Assembly: GCA_001797815.1 (NCBI GenBank)
Contig: MGQK01000046.1
Span: forward strand, 38,585-43,864
Direction: 5' to 3'
DNA: 5,280 nucleotides
DNA from: Deltaproteobacteria bacterium RBG_13_61_14
Lineage (GTDB): Bacteria; RBG-13-61-14
Part shown: piece after piece, positions 4,320 to 5,280 of the stretch
How positions within the stretch are numbered: position 1 is the first letter of the stretch
Layout of the letters: each line of letters opens with the position of its first letter
Notes under the pieces: model-generated
Database searches by the model: none
What the model saw: only the letters and a program-made list of their open reading frames with translations
Told to the model about the DNA's origin: nothing
Position numbers and translations under genes: made by a program

Positions 4320-5280
4320 TACAGCTTAGTCGGGGCGATCCACTTCCCGGTCTTGGCGCTCCGGTAGATGGCTTGCACCAGTTGGGTGGCGCGCAAGCCG
4401 TCCAGGGCCGTGACCGGGCTGGGCTTTTTCTTGGTAATGGCGTTGAGGAAGGCGAGGTCTTCCTGGAGGTAGCCCCATTTTTCCGGGACGGGCAGGGTCC
4501 GGAATTCCTCCATCAGCACCTTTTGCTGAAGCCCGGTGGTGAAACGGATCTCGTCCATTTCCGCGGTCTCGGCCGCGGCGTGCTCGCCGAAGACCTCGAG
4601 GCGCTCGAACGGGAAAATCCAGGAGGTGTGGGCGCAGGAGGTGAAGGCGGCCTGGACCCCGGAGCGGAACTTGAGGAGCACGGAGAAGTCATCCAATTCT
4701 TCATAGACGCCGCGTTTGGCGAGAGCGAGGAGGGAAGCGACGTCGCCGAAGAGCCAGCGGACGAGGTCGAGGAGGTGGATGGTGGACTCATAGAGGAACC
4801 CGCCGGTGATTTTAGGGTCGCCGACCCAGGAGGGGTGCAAGAGCTCGCCCCGGTTCATCTTGACGTGGAGCGAGTGGGGCTGGATCAGCTTGCCGGCGAT
4901 GAGCTCGCGCAGCCGCACGTAAACCGGGGCGAAGCGGCGGTTGAAGCCGAGTTGGTAGAGGCGCTTGCTCTTTTTTGCCGCGGCAAAAATCCGTTTGGCC
5001 TCGGCCAGGTTGGTGGCCATGGGCTTTTCGCTGAAGACGTGAGCGCCGGCGGCGAGCGCGGCGAGCACGGCCCGGGTGTGGAGGGTGTTGGGAGTGGTCA
5101 CCCAGACCGCGTCGGGTTTCCGGGCGAGGAGCGGCGGGAGATCGGGATAGGGTTTGGCTTGGAGGAACTCGGCCAGTTCCTGGGCCCGCTGGCGGTCTTT
5201 GTCCACCACGCCGAGGACGCGGACGCCCTTCAGCTCTTGCAGGATGGCGCCGTGGGTGTTGCCCATGTGGCCGGCGCCGA
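4319..5280 (-). CDS. GFO/IDH/MocA-family NAD(P)-dependent oxidoreductase (5' end outside window)
   Basis: This is a cytoplasmic sugar or cyclitol dehydrogenase-type enzyme. The frame continues past the internal Met at 5264-5266 to the window edge, where the upstream codons read G-A-G-H-M-G. This is the GxGxxG nucleotide-binding motif, so the real start is a few codons outside the window. Numbering from that Met: DKD at 22-24 follows the second Rossmann strand, VTTPNTLH is at 56-63, and the catalytic-type EKP motif is E80-K81-P82 (HVFSEKPMATN). GGFLYESTIHLLDLVRWLFG (155-174) is the C-terminal domain motif with H164. The usual Asp four residues before this His is Glu (E160). The C-terminus YRSAKTGKWI is typical and seems complete. 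The TAG stop (4319-4321) touches the REPIN. The gene runs against the propeller operon. The specific substrate cannot be assigned. Confidence 0.93.
   Translation of the reverse strand, partial: GAGHMGNTHGAILQELKGVRVLGVVDKDRQRAQELAEFLQAKPYPDLPPLLARKPDAVWVTTPNTLHTRAVLAALAAGAHVFSEKPMATNLAEAKRIFAAAKKSKRLYQLGFNRRFAPVYVRLRELIAGKLIQPHSLHVKMNRGELLHPSWVGDPKITGGFLYESTIHLLDLVRWLFGDVASLLALAKRGVYEELDDFSVLLKFRSGVQAAFTSCAHTSWIFPFERLEVFGEHAAAETAEMDEIRFTTGLQQKVLMEEFRTLPVPEKWGYLQEDLAFLNAITKKKPSPVTALDGLRATQLVQAIYRSAKTGKWIAPTKL

Overview
The window is bacterial. It contains compact GC-rich housekeeping-type genes (a hand count gives 41 G+C of 60 for bases 1141-1200) interrupted by a repeat-bounded, partly AT-rich insert (15 of 60 for bases 3361-3420). 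The genes fit a GC-rich bacterium, perhaps from an environmental or uncultured lineage. I cannot name the phylum from this sequence.

Left part (1-1773, + strand): the last ~100 codons of glucose-6-phosphate isomerase (pgi), then, 7 bases later, a complete B12-binding-domain radical SAM enzyme of the BchE/oxidative-cyclase-like class, probably in the same transcript. Right part (4319-5280, - strand): a GFO/IDH/MocA-family NAD(P)-dependent oxidoreductase. Only the start of its Rossmann fold lies outside the window.

Middle (about 1766-4319): a RAYT-type (REP-associated tyrosine transposase, Y1/HUH family) gene flanked by inverted copies of a ~27-bp repeat, followed by a ~1.65-kb accessory segment and then a compact hairpin made of two more copies of the same repeat (a REPIN-like element). 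The transposase unit and the hairpin carry the same two distinguishable ends: a left end reading ...CATACTTAATTC and a right end reading GAATTAGGTATGG.... The hairpin therefore looks like a non-autonomous derivative of the transposase element.

The accessory segment holds a 5' leader with a strong intrinsic terminator, a gene for a membrane-anchored protein with a beta-propeller-like outer domain, and, overlapping it by ATGA, the first ~23 codons of a secreted-protein gene with a perfect ribosome binding site. The second gene runs straight into the REPIN hairpin and its remainder is absent; the next sequence is already the 3' end of the oppositely oriented oxidoreductase. The propeller gene itself switches abruptly from GC-rich, purine-rich sequence to AT-rich sequence near codon 119. 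The most interesting story here is genome rearrangement around a RAYT/REPIN repeat family that sits on or next to the stop codon of every gene it touches. I see no CRISPR array, tRNA or rRNA.
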